Shown piece by piece: positions 16,761 to 26,139 of a DNA stretch of 64,000 bases. A model generated the notes under the pieces. The model made no database searches and was not told the DNA's origin. It saw only the letters and a program-made list of their open reading frames with translations. This DNA is from Sphingomonas sp. SORGH_AS_0879. Its GTDB lineage: Bacteria > Pseudomonadota > Alphaproteobacteria > Sphingomonadales > Sphingomonadaceae. The translations under genes and the position numbers were made by a program. How positions within the stretch are numbered: position 1 is the first letter of the stretch; every line of letters starts with the position of its first letter. Where the stretch lies: positions 2,552,001 through 2,616,000 of the forward strand of contig NZ_JAUTBJ010000002.1 in assembly GCF_030819175.1 (NCBI RefSeq). The letters run 5' to 3'.

Positions 16761-17894
16761 ATGAGATACCCCTCACTCACTCTTCTGGACGAGGAAAAAC
16801 GCCTGCTCTGGCAGTTGCGGACCCACGGCGCGCAGTCCCGCTCCACCCTCGCCGCGACGCTCCAGATCAGCAACAGTGCCGTGACCCGGTTGACCAAGGC
16901 GCTTGCCGCGCAAGGCCTGCTCGAGGAGATGCCGTCAGAGGCCTTGCCCGCACGCGGCCGCCCCACGGTGCCGCTTCGGATTTCCGCGGCAGGCGGTTAT
17001 GCCTTCGGGCTCGCGCTCTATGCGGGGATATTGGAGATCGCGGTCGTGGACTATGCGGGCGGGGTCATCGCCCTGACGTCGGAGGCGATCGAGCTGACCG
17101 ATCCGGCGGGCTTCGCGCGGCATGTCGATCGTCGCATCCACGAACTCACCCTCGAACATCGCCTGCTGGGGCGGCGGCTCTACGGCGTGGGCTTCAGCGC
17201 GCCCGGACCGGCCCTTTCGCGCGACGGAAATCGCTGGAGCATCGTCCGCAACCTGCCCGGATGGAAGGACGCGCCTCTGCGGGACATCTTCGCGGAGACG
17301 CTGCAACTGCCGATCTGGATCGAGAATGATGCGACCGCCGCCGCACTGGCGGAATATTATCTCGGCGGACTGATCGGACGCTGCACCACGGCCATCGTGA
17401 TCCTGCTGGGGCACGGCGTCGGCGCCGGGATCATCCACGAAGGGCGATTGATGCGCGGCGAAGCGGGTGGTGCCGGGGAGATCGGAATGTTCTATCCGGG
17501 CGACCGGCCCCGCCCGACCACGCTCGACCTCATCGCGACGTTGCAGGCGGCGGGATGCGGCGTGGATTCGCTCGCCAACTTCGCCGACGCAATTCCGGGA
17601 TATGAAGCCGTCATCGACCGCTGGCTGGAACGCGCCGCCGATCAACTGCTGCAAACCGTCAACTCGGCGATAGCCTGGCTCGAACCGGGTGCCATCCGTC
17701 TGATGAGCCCCCTGCCCACCCCCATCATGCAGGGCCTTGTCGAACGCCTGAACCGCCGCGACATCATCTGGGGCGACCATAGTGTCGAGAGCGATATCGG
17801 GCGATATACGGTCGAAATGTCCCTGCTCGGCGGCGCGGGCGCCGCGCTGGGCGCGGCCCTGTTGCCGATCCATGCAACAATTACGCGAAACTGA
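16761..17894 (+). CDS. ROK-family transcriptional regulator
   Basis: A 377-residue ROK protein with an N-terminal winged helix (QSRSTLAATLQISNSAVTRLTKAL, residues 26-50) and a sugar-kinase-like domain. The latter shows the actin-fold segments VGFSAPGPAL and IENDATAAALAEYY and the glycine block GHGVGAGIIHEGRLMRGEAGGAGEIG. The usual ROK zinc-binding CxCGxxGC is not visible; the region after GEIG reads MFYPGDRPRP. That resembles regulator-type rather than kinase-type ROK proteins. It is divergent from the receptor-DUF218-nuclease operon, its likely target, with a palindrome in between. The effector is unknown; in this family it is generally a sugar or sugar phosphate. Confidence 0.87.
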   Translation: MRYPSLTLLDEEKRLLWQLRTHGAQSRSTLAATLQISNSAVTRLTKALAAQGLLEEMPSEALPARGRPTVPLRISAAGGYAFGLALYAGILEIAVVDYAGGVIALTSEAIELTDPAGFARHVDRRIHELTLEHRLLGRRLYGVGFSAPGPALSRDGNRWSIVRNLPGWKDAPLRDIFAETLQLPIWIENDATAAALAEYYLGGLIGRCTTAIVILLGHGVGAGIIHEGRLMRGEAGGAGEIGMFYPGDRPRPTTLDLIATLQAAGCGVDSLANFADAIPGYEAVIDRWLERAADQLLQTVNSAIAWLEPGAIRLMSPLPTPIMQGLVERLNRRDIIWGDHSVESDIGRYTVEMSLLGGAGAALGAALLPIHATITRN

Positions 17895-18036
17895 CGATCG
17901 ATGACCGGCTCTCTGAGCGAAACGCGCCGGCCAACGATATGATCTGCCGAACGACCAGCCCGCCACGACCGCTTCTGCGCGCCCGATGGCGGTCACGGGC
18001 TTGCCTCGGGGAGCGCTTGCCGCCATTCTTGCCGTC

Positions 18037-18375
18037 ATGGCGACCCGTTACGCCCGATCCGCGTTTCTGAGCGCTACCTTGGCCCTGCTGGCGGTGTTGG
18101 GGCTGATCGGCTTGTCGGGCTGGCATGACGCCATGGTCCATGACGACGATCCCGTTCACGCCGTATCGGTCCTGCACAGCCACGCGGCATCGCAAAGCGA
18201 TCCCGATGCGCCCATTCATGTCCTTGCCCATACGGTCAGCCAATGGGTCGTCTATGCGGGCGTGACGGCGCCCGCGCCCCTGATCGGCATGTCCGTCACC
18301 CGCTGGACGATCGCCATCGACGACCTGCCCGGCGGCATCACTCCCGCCGCCCTGCTGAGACCCCCTCGCCGCTGA
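18037..18375 (+). CDS. Small His-rich envelope protein upstream of czcCBA
   Basis: A protein of about 112 residues with an N-terminal hydrophobic segment (FLSATLALLAVLGLIGLSG) and a His/Asp-rich stretch with seven histidines in about 40 residues (from WHDAMVHDDD to VLAHTV). A second, weaker hydrophobic stretch (VVYAGVTAPAPLIG) follows. I do not recognise the family. It ends 57 bases before czcC, so it may be the first gene of that operon, and its periplasmic histidines could bind the exported metal. An in-frame ATG at 17986 would add 17 residues; I prefer 18037 because it gives a cleaner membrane-targeting N-terminus, but neither start has a strong ribosome-binding site. Confidence 0.6.
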   Translation: MATRYARSAFLSATLALLAVLGLIGLSGWHDAMVHDDDPVHAVSVLHSHAASQSDPDAPIHVLAHTVSQWVVYAGVTAPAPLIGMSVTRWTIAIDDLPGGITPAALLRPPRR

Positions 18376-18432
18376 GCCCGGTCCGGCGCTTCGGCGTCAA
18401 CAGGCTCCCCATGTGGCAGGAACAGCAACGAT

Positions 18433-19692
18433 ATGAACGGTTTCATTCGCCGGGCGCGCGGTATGGCGCGGGCCGGTACGCTGGCGGCGCTATGCACCGC
18501 CGGTGCGGGCTTGGCGCAAACCGCGCCCCCCTTCTCGCAACTGCTGCGTCAAGCGCGCGATGCGCCGCGCGTCACCGCGCTCGACGCCGATGTGGCGCAG
18601 GCGCGCGGTCAGGCCGAACAGGCACGTGCCCGACCCAACCCTTCCATCAACCTGCTGGCCGAGAATTTCGCGGGCGACCTTCGCACCAATGCCCGCGACC
18701 AGCAGCAGACGACGCTCCAGATCGACCAGCCGATCGAACTGGGCGGCAAGCGCGCCGCCCGGATCGCCGCCAGAGAGGCCGGGGTCGCCCTGGCCGAGAT
18801 ACGCGGGATCGAGGGGCGCATCGCCTTCGCGACCGACCTCGCCCGCGCCTATGCCGGAGCCGAGGCCGCCGACCGCCGCATCGCGCTGGCCGAGGACGAG
18901 GTGGAGGAAGCGACCGACGTGCTCAAGGTCGCCCGCGCGCTGGTCGCGGCGGGCAAGGAGGCACGGCTACGCCAGATCCAGGCCGAGACCGAACTGCACA
19001 CGATGGAGTCGGACCTGGAGGTCGCCCGTGCCCAGCGGGTCGGCGCGCTCGCCCGGCTGGCGGCGCTGGCCGGATCGCCGACACCCTATAGCGGCATCGC
19101 CGAATCGCTGATCGACCGGATGAACGCGCGTCCGGCGAGCGGCCCGGTCGACCCGATGCAGAGCGCGACGGTGAAGCTCGCCCATGCCGAGCGTGACGCC
19201 GCCGCCCGCGCGGTCACCGTGCAGCAACGCCGCGCCACGCCCGACATCACCGCGCAATTGGGTGTGCGACAGCTGCGCGTCGCGAACGGCCCGGCGGTCG
19301 TCGCGGGCGTCTCCGTCCCCCTGCCGGTCTTCGACCGCAACCGGGGCAATATCGCCGCCGCCCAGGCCGAGTTGCAGGGCATGGAAGCGCGCGCCGCCGC
19401 CGCGCTGTTAGAGGCCGAGGCGGGCACCCGCGCCGCCGTCGCGCTGATCGCCGCTGCCGACAAGCGGGGCGAGGCGGCGAGGCGGATGCTCGCCACCGCC
19501 GAGGAAGCCTATCGGCTGGCGCGCCTCGCCTATGAGGCGGGCAAGGCGCCGCTGATCGAGCTTCTGAGCGCGCGCCACAATCTGGGCGCCGCGCGCGGCG
19601 TCATCCTGGACGCCGACATCGCCCGTTTCGAGGCGCGCGCCACCCTGGCCCGCCTGGCGGGCCTCAGCATCACCGGAGAACCGGTCCAATGA
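18433..19692 (+). CDS. czcC: Outer-membrane efflux protein CzcC (TolC family)
   Basis: A 419-residue TolC-family outer-membrane factor: signal peptide to about GLAQT, then two repeats of the long-helix OEP domain with heptad-like alanine and arginine rich helices (RQARDAPRVTALDADVAQARGQ; TPDITAQLGVRQ starting the second strand unit). It is the exit duct of an RND tripartite pump. The stop overlaps the start of the adaptor gene (ATGA at 19689-19692). The partner pump is of the heavy-metal type, so this is CzcC/CusC-like rather than a drug-efflux TolC. Confidence 0.9.
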   Translation: MNGFIRRARGMARAGTLAALCTAGAGLAQTAPPFSQLLRQARDAPRVTALDADVAQARGQAEQARARPNPSINLLAENFAGDLRTNARDQQQTTLQIDQPIELGGKRAARIAAREAGVALAEIRGIEGRIAFATDLARAYAGAEAADRRIALAEDEVEEATDVLKVARALVAAGKEARLRQIQAETELHTMESDLEVARAQRVGALARLAALAGSPTPYSGIAESLIDRMNARPASGPVDPMQSATVKLAHAERDAAARAVTVQQRRATPDITAQLGVRQLRVANGPAVVAGVSVPLPVFDRNRGNIAAAQAELQGMEARAAAALLEAEAGTRAAVALIAAADKRGEAARRMLATAEEAYRLARLAYEAGKAPLIELLSARHNLGAARGVILDADIARFEARATLARLAGLSITGEPVQ

Positions 19693-20849
19693 TCGCCAAA
19701 CATCGTCTCTATGCGGGCGCCGCGCTGGGCCTTGTCGCCGCCGCTGCTTTGGGCTTCGGTGCGGCCCGGCTGACCCAGCCGACCGCATCCCCCGCCCCCA
19801 CCACCCAGCCCGCTGCCGAAGAGGGACCACGCGACACGCTGGTCCTATCGCCGCAAGCCATCGCCGCGTCGCAGATCGCCGTCGCGGCGGCGGGTACGGG
19901 CGAACTGGACCGGGCGGTCATCGCCGCCGCAACCGTCCAGGCGACGCCCGATGCCGACGCCGTGCTGACCGCCCGCGCGCCCGGCACCGTCACCCGCATC
20001 CTCGTCCGCCTGGGCGATGCGGTGCGGGCCGGGCAGACGCTGGCGCTGATCGAAAGCCGTGACGCCTCGCAGATCACCGCCGACCGCGCCGCCGCCGCCG
20101 CGCGGGTCGGGCTGGCTCGGCGACAACTGGAGCGTGAGCGCGGGCTGTTGGCGCAGGGGGTTTCGCCGCGCGCCGACTATGATGCGGCCCAGGCCAATTT
20201 GGTAGTGGCGCAGGCCGATGCGCTCCGTGCGGGCGCGGCGGCAGGGGCCGCGCGCGTCACCGGCGACGGGCGCTCGGTGGCCGTCACCAGTCCCATCGCC
20301 GGGCGCGTGACCATGACCGAGGCGAAGCTGGGGCAATATGTCGCGGCAGAAACCGACCTGTTCCACGTCGCCGATCCCCGCCGCCTGGAAATCGCCGCCG
20401 CCGTTCCCCCGACCGAGGCCGCGCGCATCCGGGCTGGCGACCGGGTGGACCTCATCACCCGCGAGGGACAGATCCTAGCGGGCCGGGTCCGCGCCGCGAC
20501 CGGCGTCGTCGATCCGCAGTCGCGCACCGCGACGGTTATCGTCACGCCGCTGGCCGCCGCCGCCACGCTCGCGCCGGGCCAGCTGGTCCAGGCGCGCATC
20601 TTCGCCAGCGGCGGCGCGGCGCATGACGGTATCTTGATCCCGCAGGACGCGGTCCAGACGCTGGGCGGGCGCGACATGGTGTTCGTCCGCACCCCGCGAG
20701 GCTTTCGCGCCCGGCCAGTGACGATCGCGGGCCGCTCCAACGGCATGGTCGCCATCGCGGGCGGCATCGCGGTGGGTACGAGGATCGCGACGACCAACGC
20801 CTTCCTGATCAAGGCCGAACTCGAAAAGGATATGGGGGGCGAAGAATGA
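19689..20849 (+). CDS. czcB: RND periplasmic adaptor CzcB
   Basis: A 386-residue membrane-fusion protein: an N-terminal anchor or signal segment (LYAGAALGLVAAAALGFGA), a lipoyl half-motif (ARAPGTVTRILVRLGDAVRAGQTLALIES), a helical hairpin (residues 120-180), the second lipoyl half (VTSPIAGRVTMTEAKLGQYV), and beta-barrel and membrane-proximal domains. It bridges CzcC and CzcA across the periplasm. Some CzcB relatives carry an extended His-rich N-terminus for metal binding; here it is short, so metal capture may be left to the pump or to the small His-rich protein encoded upstream. It overlaps czcA by ATGA (20846-20849). Confidence 0.92.
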   Translation: MIAKHRLYAGAALGLVAAAALGFGAARLTQPTASPAPTTQPAAEEGPRDTLVLSPQAIAASQIAVAAAGTGELDRAVIAAATVQATPDADAVLTARAPGTVTRILVRLGDAVRAGQTLALIESRDASQITADRAAAAARVGLARRQLERERGLLAQGVSPRADYDAAQANLVVAQADALRAGAAAGAARVTGDGRSVAVTSPIAGRVTMTEAKLGQYVAAETDLFHVADPRRLEIAAAVPPTEAARIRAGDRVDLITREGQILAGRVRAATGVVDPQSRTATVIVTPLAAAATLAPGQLVQARIFASGGAAHDGILIPQDAVQTLGGRDMVFVRTPRGFRARPVTIAGRSNGMVAIAGGIAVGTRIATTNAFLIKAELEKDMGGEE

Positions 20850-23800
20850 TCGCCGCCATCCTGTCCGGCTCGGTCCGGCTGCGCTGGCTGGTCGCGGTGC
20901 TGACGCTGGCCGTCGTCGCGTTCGGCGTGTGGCAGATCACGCTGCTGCCCATCGACGCGGTGCCCGACGTGACCAACCGTCAGGTGCAGGTCAGCAGCTT
21001 CGTCCCCGCGCTGGGGCCGGTCGATGTCGAGAAGCAGGTGACCTTCCCCATCGAGACCGCGCTGGCGGGCATTCCGGGGCTGGAGATGACCCGCTCGCTG
21101 TCGCGCAACGGCTTCAGCCAGGTGACGGCGGTGTTCACCGATGCGACCAGCATCTATTTCGCGCGCCAGCAGATCGCCGAGCGGCTGGCCCAGGCCAAGG
21201 ACAGCCTGCCCGCCGGAGTCCAGCCCAGTCTCTCGCCGCTGAGCACCGGGCTGGGCGAGATCTTCTTCTATTCCATCGCCTTTCGCCATCCCGACGGGCG
21301 CGGCGCGCGCCGCATCGATGGCAAGCCCGGCTGGCAGAGCGACGGCAGCTACCTGACCCCCGAGGGCGAGCGACTGACCACCGAACTCGCCAAGGCGGCT
21401 TACTTACGCACAGTCCAGGACTGGATCATCCGGCCGCAGATGCGCACCGTTAAGGGTGTGGCGGGCGTCGATTCCAACGGCGGTTACGTCAAACAATATC
21501 TGATCGAGCCCAATTTGTCGGCGCTAGCCTCCTACGGCATATCGATGACCGAGCTGGCCGATGCGGTCGAGCGCGCCAATGTGTCGGCGGGGGCCAATTA
21601 TGTCCGACGCGCAGGCGAAAGCTTCCTGGTGCGCGCGGATGCGCGGCTGAAGTCGATCGAGGATATCCAGGACGCGGTCGTCGCCACCCGCAACGCCGTG
21701 CCCGTCCGGGTCCGCGACGTCGGCCAGGTGACGATCGGCGGCGCGGTCCGCACCGGCTCGGGCAGCCGCATGGGATCGGAGGCGGTCATCTCCACCGTGC
21801 TGATGCTGGTCGGCGAGAACAGCCGCATCGTCTCGACCGCGGTCGCCGACAGACTGGTCCAGATCAACCGCACCCTGCCCCCGGACGTCTTTGCCGAGCC
21901 GGTCTATAACCGGTCGAAGCTGGTCAACGCGACCATCGCTACGGTCCGGAAGAACCTGGTCGAGGGCGCGCTGCTGGTCATCGTGGTGCTGTTCCTGCTG
22001 CTCGGCAATGTCCGCGCCGCCCTCATCACCGCCGCCGTCATTCCGATCACCATGGTGATGACCGCGACCGGCATGAACATGCTGGGCGTATCGGGCAATT
22101 TGATGAGCTTGGGCGCGCTCGACTTCGGGCTGATCGTCGACGGGGCGGTCATCATCGTCGAGAACGCCCTGCGCCACCTCGCCGAGCGGCAGCAGGTCGA
22201 GGGGCGGCTGCTGACCCGCGCGGAACGGCTGGAGACCACCGCCGCTTCGGCGCGCGAGATGATCCGGCCGACCGTCTATGGCCAGGCGATCATATTCCTG
22301 GCCTTCACGCCGCTCCTCACCTTCCAGGGGGTGGAGGGCAAGACCTTCGCGCCGATGGCGATCACGCTGATGATCGCGCTGGCCTGCGCCTTCCTCCTGT
22401 CGCTGACCTTCGTACCCGCGATGATCGCGATCCTGATCAAGGGCCGCGTCGAGGAGACCGAGGTGCGACCGATCCGCTGGTTCAAGGCGCGCTACGCCCC
22501 CGTGCTCGCCCGCGCCATCGCCCGGCCGCGCCCTTTCGTGATGGGCGGGGCGGCGGTGTTCGCGGCCGCGCTGCTGGGCTTCGGCCTGCTGGGCGAGGAA
22601 TTCATGCCGCAGCTCGACGAGAAGGACATCACCGTCACCAACTTCCGCGTCCCCTCCGCCTCGATCGACCAGTCGACGCAGATGCAGATGCGGATCGAGA
22701 ACGCGCTGAAGACGCTGCCCGAGGTGGCGCTGGTCTTTTCCAAGAACGGCAATGCCGATCTGGGCACCGACCCGATGCCGCCCAATGCGTCGGACACCTA
22801 TATCATCCCCAAGCCCGAGAGCGAATGGCCCGCCGAGGTGCGGACCAAGGCCGACATCATCCGCCGCATCGAGGAACGGATGAAACAGGTGATCGGCAAC
22901 CGCACCGAGATCCAGCAGCCGATCCAGATGCGCTTTAACGAACTGATCGCGGGTGTGCGCGCCGATGTCGCGATCAAGCTGTACGGCGACGATCTCGACG
23001 CGATGGGGGCCGAGGCGCAGAAGATCGCGGGGGCCGTGCGCACCATTCCGGGCGCGGCGGATGTCAGCGTCGAGCAGACCGACGGCGCGCCGACCTTCGA
23101 CGTGCGGATCGACCGCCAGGCGGCGGGTCGCCTGGGCCTGTCGGTCGACGAGATCGCAGCGACGGTCGCGGCGGCGCTGGGCGGGCGCGAGGCGGGGCTG
23201 GTGTTCGAAGGGGATCGCCGCTTCGCCGTGGTCGTCCGCCTGCCCGACGTGCAGCGCGACGATATCGACACGCTGGGCGCGATCCCGGTGATGCTCCCCG
23301 CCGCCGAGGGGCAAACGGCGCGCTCGGTGCCCTTACGCGAGGTGGCGAGCTTCCATTATACCCAGGGGCTGAACCAGATCAGCCGCGAGAATGGCAAGCG
23401 GATGATCACCGTCCAGGCCAATGTCCGGGGCCGCGACCTGGGCGGCTTCGTCGAGGCGGCGGAGGCGCGGATCGCGCGCCTGTCGCTGCCGCCGGGCATG
23501 TATACCGACTGGGGCGGCACCTTCCAGAGCCTGCAATCGGCGCGGCTTCGCCTGATACTGGTAGTGCCGATCTGTTTCCTGGCCATCTATGCGCTGCTGT
23601 TCATGGCGCTGGGCGGCTTTGTCCCTGCGCTGATCGTGTTCTCGGCGGTGCCGATGGCACTGGCGGGAGGCGTCTTCGCGCTGCTGTTGCGCGGCATCCC
23701 CTTCTCGATCACCGCAGCGGTCGGCTTCATCGCGCTGTCGGGCGTGGCGGTGCTCAACGGCCTCGTCATGATGAGCGCCATCGCCCGGCACCGCGCGATG

Positions 23801-24070
23801 GGCGAGCAGGATGACCGGGCCATTGCCGAGGGCGCGATGGAGCGGGTCCGGCCCGTGCTGATGACCGCGCTGGTCGCCTCGCTGGGCTTCGTGCCGATGG
23901 CGCTGGCGACCGGCACGGGGGCGGAGGTGCAGCGGCCGCTGGCGACGGTGGTGATCGGCGGGCTGATCACCTCCACCGCGCTGACGCTGGTCGTGCTGCC
24001 CGCGATCACCGCCTGGGCGGCGCGCTGGGCGAAGGCCCGGAGGCGCATCGGGCCGCCGGTCGCGGCTTGA
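20846..24070 (+). CDS. czcA: Heavy-metal RND efflux pump CzcA/CusA type
   Basis: A 1074-residue resistance-nodulation-division transporter with 12 predicted membrane helices and two large periplasmic loops. Metal-type (HME-RND) hallmarks are LLPIDAVPDVTNRQVQV after helix 1 and the helix-4 signature LDFGLIVDGAVIIVEN near residues 425-440, whose acidic residues belong to the proton relay. It would expel divalent (Co/Zn/Cd/Ni) or monovalent (Cu/Ag) cations from the periplasm or cytoplasm using the proton gradient. The ion cannot be fixed by eye, although the DFGxxVDG form is commonest in divalent-cation pumps. A GC-rich hairpin follows the stop. No two-component or MerR regulator is adjacent. 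Confidence 0.93.
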   Translation: MIAAILSGSVRLRWLVAVLTLAVVAFGVWQITLLPIDAVPDVTNRQVQVSSFVPALGPVDVEKQVTFPIETALAGIPGLEMTRSLSRNGFSQVTAVFTDATSIYFARQQIAERLAQAKDSLPAGVQPSLSPLSTGLGEIFFYSIAFRHPDGRGARRIDGKPGWQSDGSYLTPEGERLTTELAKAAYLRTVQDWIIRPQMRTVKGVAGVDSNGGYVKQYLIEPNLSALASYGISMTELADAVERANVSAGANYVRRAGESFLVRADARLKSIEDIQDAVVATRNAVPVRVRDVGQVTIGGAVRTGSGSRMGSEAVISTVLMLVGENSRIVSTAVADRLVQINRTLPPDVFAEPVYNRSKLVNATIATVRKNLVEGALLVIVVLFLLLGNVRAALITAAVIPITMVMTATGMNMLGVSGNLMSLGALDFGLIVDGAVIIVENALRHLAERQQVEGRLLTRAERLETTAASAREMIRPTVYGQAIIFLAFTPLLTFQGVEGKTFAPMAITLMIALACAFLLSLTFVPAMIAILIKGRVEETEVRPIRWFKARYAPVLARAIARPRPFVMGGAAVFAAALLGFGLLGEEFMPQLDEKDITVTNFRVPSASIDQSTQMQMRIENALKTLPEVALVFSKNGNADLGTDPMPPNASDTYIIPKPESEWPAEVRTKADIIRRIEERMKQVIGNRTEIQQPIQMRFNELIAGVRADVAIKLYGDDLDAMGAEAQKIAGAVRTIPGAADVSVEQTDGAPTFDVRIDRQAAGRLGLSVDEIAATVAAALGGREAGLVFEGDRRFAVVVRLPDVQRDDIDTLGAIPVMLPAAEGQTARSVPLREVASFHYTQGLNQISRENGKRMITVQANVRGRDLGGFVEAAEARIARLSLPPGMYTDWGGTFQSLQSARLRLILVVPICFLAIYALLFMALGGFVPALIVFSAVPMALAGGVFALLLRGIPFSITAAVGFIALSGVAVLNGLVMMSAIARHRAMGEQDDRAIAEGAMERVRPVLMTALVASLGFVPMALATGTGAEVQRPLATVVIGGLITSTALTLVVLPAITAWAARWAKARRRIGPPVAA

Positions 24071-24076
24071 GCGCCT

Positions 24077-24106
24077 GCCCGCCCCCTGCCGTCGCCGGGG
24101 GCGGGC
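24077..24106 (+). terminator. Hairpin after czcA
   Basis: A perfect 10-base-pair stem (GCCCGCCCCC with GGGGGCGGGC) around a 10-base loop starts 6 bases after the czcA stop. It lacks a T-run, so it may be a weak or factor-assisted terminator of the czc operon. Confidence 0.55.
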
Positions 24107-24269
24107 CCGAGCTTCACTACCGCTATCTGTTCGAAATCGACGCCGTTGCGCTGCTGGCACGACTGCATTCTGACGCTCGGGGAGGAGTCCTTCATTATGG
24201 CGAGCATCATGACGATAGGCATGGTCACGGCCCCATCCCCTGCCAAGGCACCCGGCACCACGGTTCGGG

Positions 24270-24892
24270 CGGGCACGGCTGGTCAGCACCGACGCGTGGG
24301 GTCCGGACATCTTCCCGGCGGCGATGCACAGCGATCATATCTCGATGACCCGGCGCGGCGATGGCGGCTATACCCTGTCAATCAGCAGCAGCGGCAAGGT
24401 CGATCCCGCGCCGCAGTTCCTGCACTTCTCGACCCAGTTCGTGCCGATGTTCCCGCGCCGCTGTCGCAAGCTGTCTCCCGGCGGGCTGGAGGGGGTGCGA
24501 TCGGGATATGAGCGGATCGCCCGCTGGCGGCTCGACCGGCCGACCCCGATGGATCGGATGCGCATCCGATCCCACGCCCGATGCGGCGACCGTCAAGCGC
24601 ACCCATGCCCGCGCTGGAGTTGATGCCGCGTCGGTCGGAACAGGCCGTGATCGGCGCCTGGGCGGGTTCTGCCGACAGCACCTCGGATGGCGTGTCCGGC
24701 ATCGGCGAGGTGGACCAACTGCCCGGCTTGGTGCTGGCCGCAGGGTTCAGCGGGCACGGCTTCGGCATCGGGCCGGGCGCAGAGCATCTGATCGCCGACA
24801 TTGTCAGCAGCGCGACGCCGATCGTCGATCCCCAACCCTATCACCCCAGCCGCTTCGCCAGTTCCGCCTGGGGCAAAATCGCGGAATTCTAG
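24270..24892 (+). pseudogene. Remnant of FAD-dependent (DAO-family) oxidoreductase
   Basis: Two overlapping frames together give the C-terminal part of an FAD-dependent amino-acid oxidoreductase. The first, to about 24560, holds HISMTRRGDGGYTLSIS and GYERIARWRLDRPTPMDRM. The second, from about 24560 to the TAG at 24892, holds GVSGIGEVDQLPGLVLAAGF and the FAD-contact region SGHGFGIGPGAEHLIADIV. The N-terminal Rossmann domain is absent, so it is a truncated and frameshifted relic. The original enzyme may have been a D-amino-acid dehydrogenase or similar. The 24107-24270 stretch before it holds no gene I can support. Decay next to the IS5 copy fits a region of past rearrangement. Confidence 0.75.
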
Positions 24893-24937
24893 AGCGGGAT
24901 GACATGGAGTCGACCCGAGCCGAGCCCCTCCCTTTCA

Positions 24938-26092
24938 GGATTCCTCTGCGAAACGGCTCATTTGTGACAGAGGATCTGGGCGAGGCTTTCGCTGCAGGGA
25001 TCCGGTACGGGCCTTGGTCAGCTTTGGCTGGCCGGTTTGGAGGGGCAGGATCGCCCCGGCTCAGCCAGCGGCAAGGATGGCGGCGCGTCTGAGATTGTAG
25101 ATGGTGGCAAAGGCGAGGAAGTCTGCGGCGTTCCGCTCGATCGACAGGCATCTGGTGCGCGCCTTGCCGTAGAGGCGCTTCATGGCGCTGAAGACCGCCT
25201 CGACAGGGGCGCGCCGTCTGGCGATGAGGTGGTTGCGCCGGGCCTGCCAGCGCGGCAGCTTTGGCATGTAGCGGTGCCGGCGATGCATGATGCGATCCTT
25301 GATCCCGGCCGCCTTCAGGGCCTTGCGACGCGCCTGGCCCTCATAGGCCCGGTCGGCATAGACCGCGCCTTCGTCGCCGCAGACCAGCGCGTCGGCCCGT
25401 TCGACATCCTGGACCCTGGCCGAGGTGAAGGCCAGCTTGCGGATCAGGCCCGAGCCCTCGTCCATGCCGATAGGGAAGCGGTAGCCGAACACCGGCTTGC
25501 CGTCCTTGCGCGTCCAGTCGGCACCCGGCTCCTGGGGGTGCGGATCACCCGGCGCGATCCCGTCCCCGCGTGGGGGCTTGCGGGTCGCCTTGACCACCGA
25601 GGCATCAAGGATCGTCCCCCGCCGCAGCACCAGCCCCTGCGCATCCAGCTGCCGGTTGATCTCGGCAAAGCAGCGCTCCAGCACGTCCCCCGCCGCCGCC
25701 GCCGCGCGAAACCGGCACAGCGTCGTCTCGTCCGGCGTGCCGCCATCCAGCGCAAAGCCGCAGAACCGCCGGAACGACAGCCGGTCGAGCAGCGCCTCCT
25801 CCAGCCCGGGGTCCGACGGATCATACAACGCCTGCAGATACAGCGCCTTGACCATCGCCAGCGGCGCATAGGGCGGTCGACCCGTCCGACCCTGCCGCAG
25901 CGGCGACACCAGCGGCTCCAGCCGGCTCCAGTCGATCAGCCGCTCGATCCCCGACAGCTTCGCATTCGATCCCAAGCGCGGATCCATCAACGCTTCCACC
26001 AGCGATCGCTGCTCGACCATCACCATGCCCTCCTGCCCGCACAGTGAATCACTCAACCATCCTCATTGCCAGCCGTTTCGCAGAGGAATCCC
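24938..26092 (-). mobile_element. IS5-family insertion sequence
   Basis: The element is bounded by a perfect 21-base inverted repeat (24938-24958 and 26071-26091) whose outer end reads GGATTCCTCTGCG. It carries one transposase gene on the minus strand. The flanks CCCCTCCCTTTCA and TTCAGGGGAGGG share a TTC or TTCA duplication (3-4 bases). Removing the element and one copy restores an uninterrupted inverted repeat, so it is a single clean insertion about 1.15 kb long. Confidence 0.92.
25061..26026 (-). CDS. IS5-family DDE transposase
   Basis: An intact transposase of about 321 residues. The N-terminal domain contains LIDWSRLEPLVSPLRQGRTG and FRRFCGFALDGGTPDETTLCRFR, typical of IS5/IS1182-type enzymes. 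The catalytic acidic residues are placed as Asp in ILDASVVKA, Asp in VYADRAYEG and Glu in RRAPVEAVFSAMKRLYG (the Y-1 region). Starts at 26026 and 26020 are both possible; the second has the better spacing from the AGGAGG ribosome-binding site. No frameshift is seen, so the copy may be active. Confidence 0.93.
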   Translation of the reverse strand: MVMVEQRSLVEALMDPRLGSNAKLSGIERLIDWSRLEPLVSPLRQGRTGRPPYAPLAMVKALYLQALYDPSDPGLEEALLDRLSFRRFCGFALDGGTPDETTLCRFRAAAAAGDVLERCFAEINRQLDAQGLVLRRGTILDASVVKATRKPPRGDGIAPGDPHPQEPGADWTRKDGKPVFGYRFPIGMDEGSGLIRKLAFTSARVQDVERADALVCGDEGAVYADRAYEGQARRKALKAAGIKDRIMHRRHRYMPKLPRWQARRNHLIARRRAPVEAVFSAMKRLYGKARTRCLSIERNAADFLAFATIYNLRRAAILAAG

Positions 26093-26139
26093 TTCAGGGG
26101 AGGGATGGATCAACCCGCTGTCATCCCGCACCAGCTGGC

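Noticed and set aside
24146..24511. A plus-strand frame of about 120 codons after czcA as a czc accessory gene.
   Set aside because: Most of it overlaps, in another frame, the oxidoreductase remnant and shows no metal motif.
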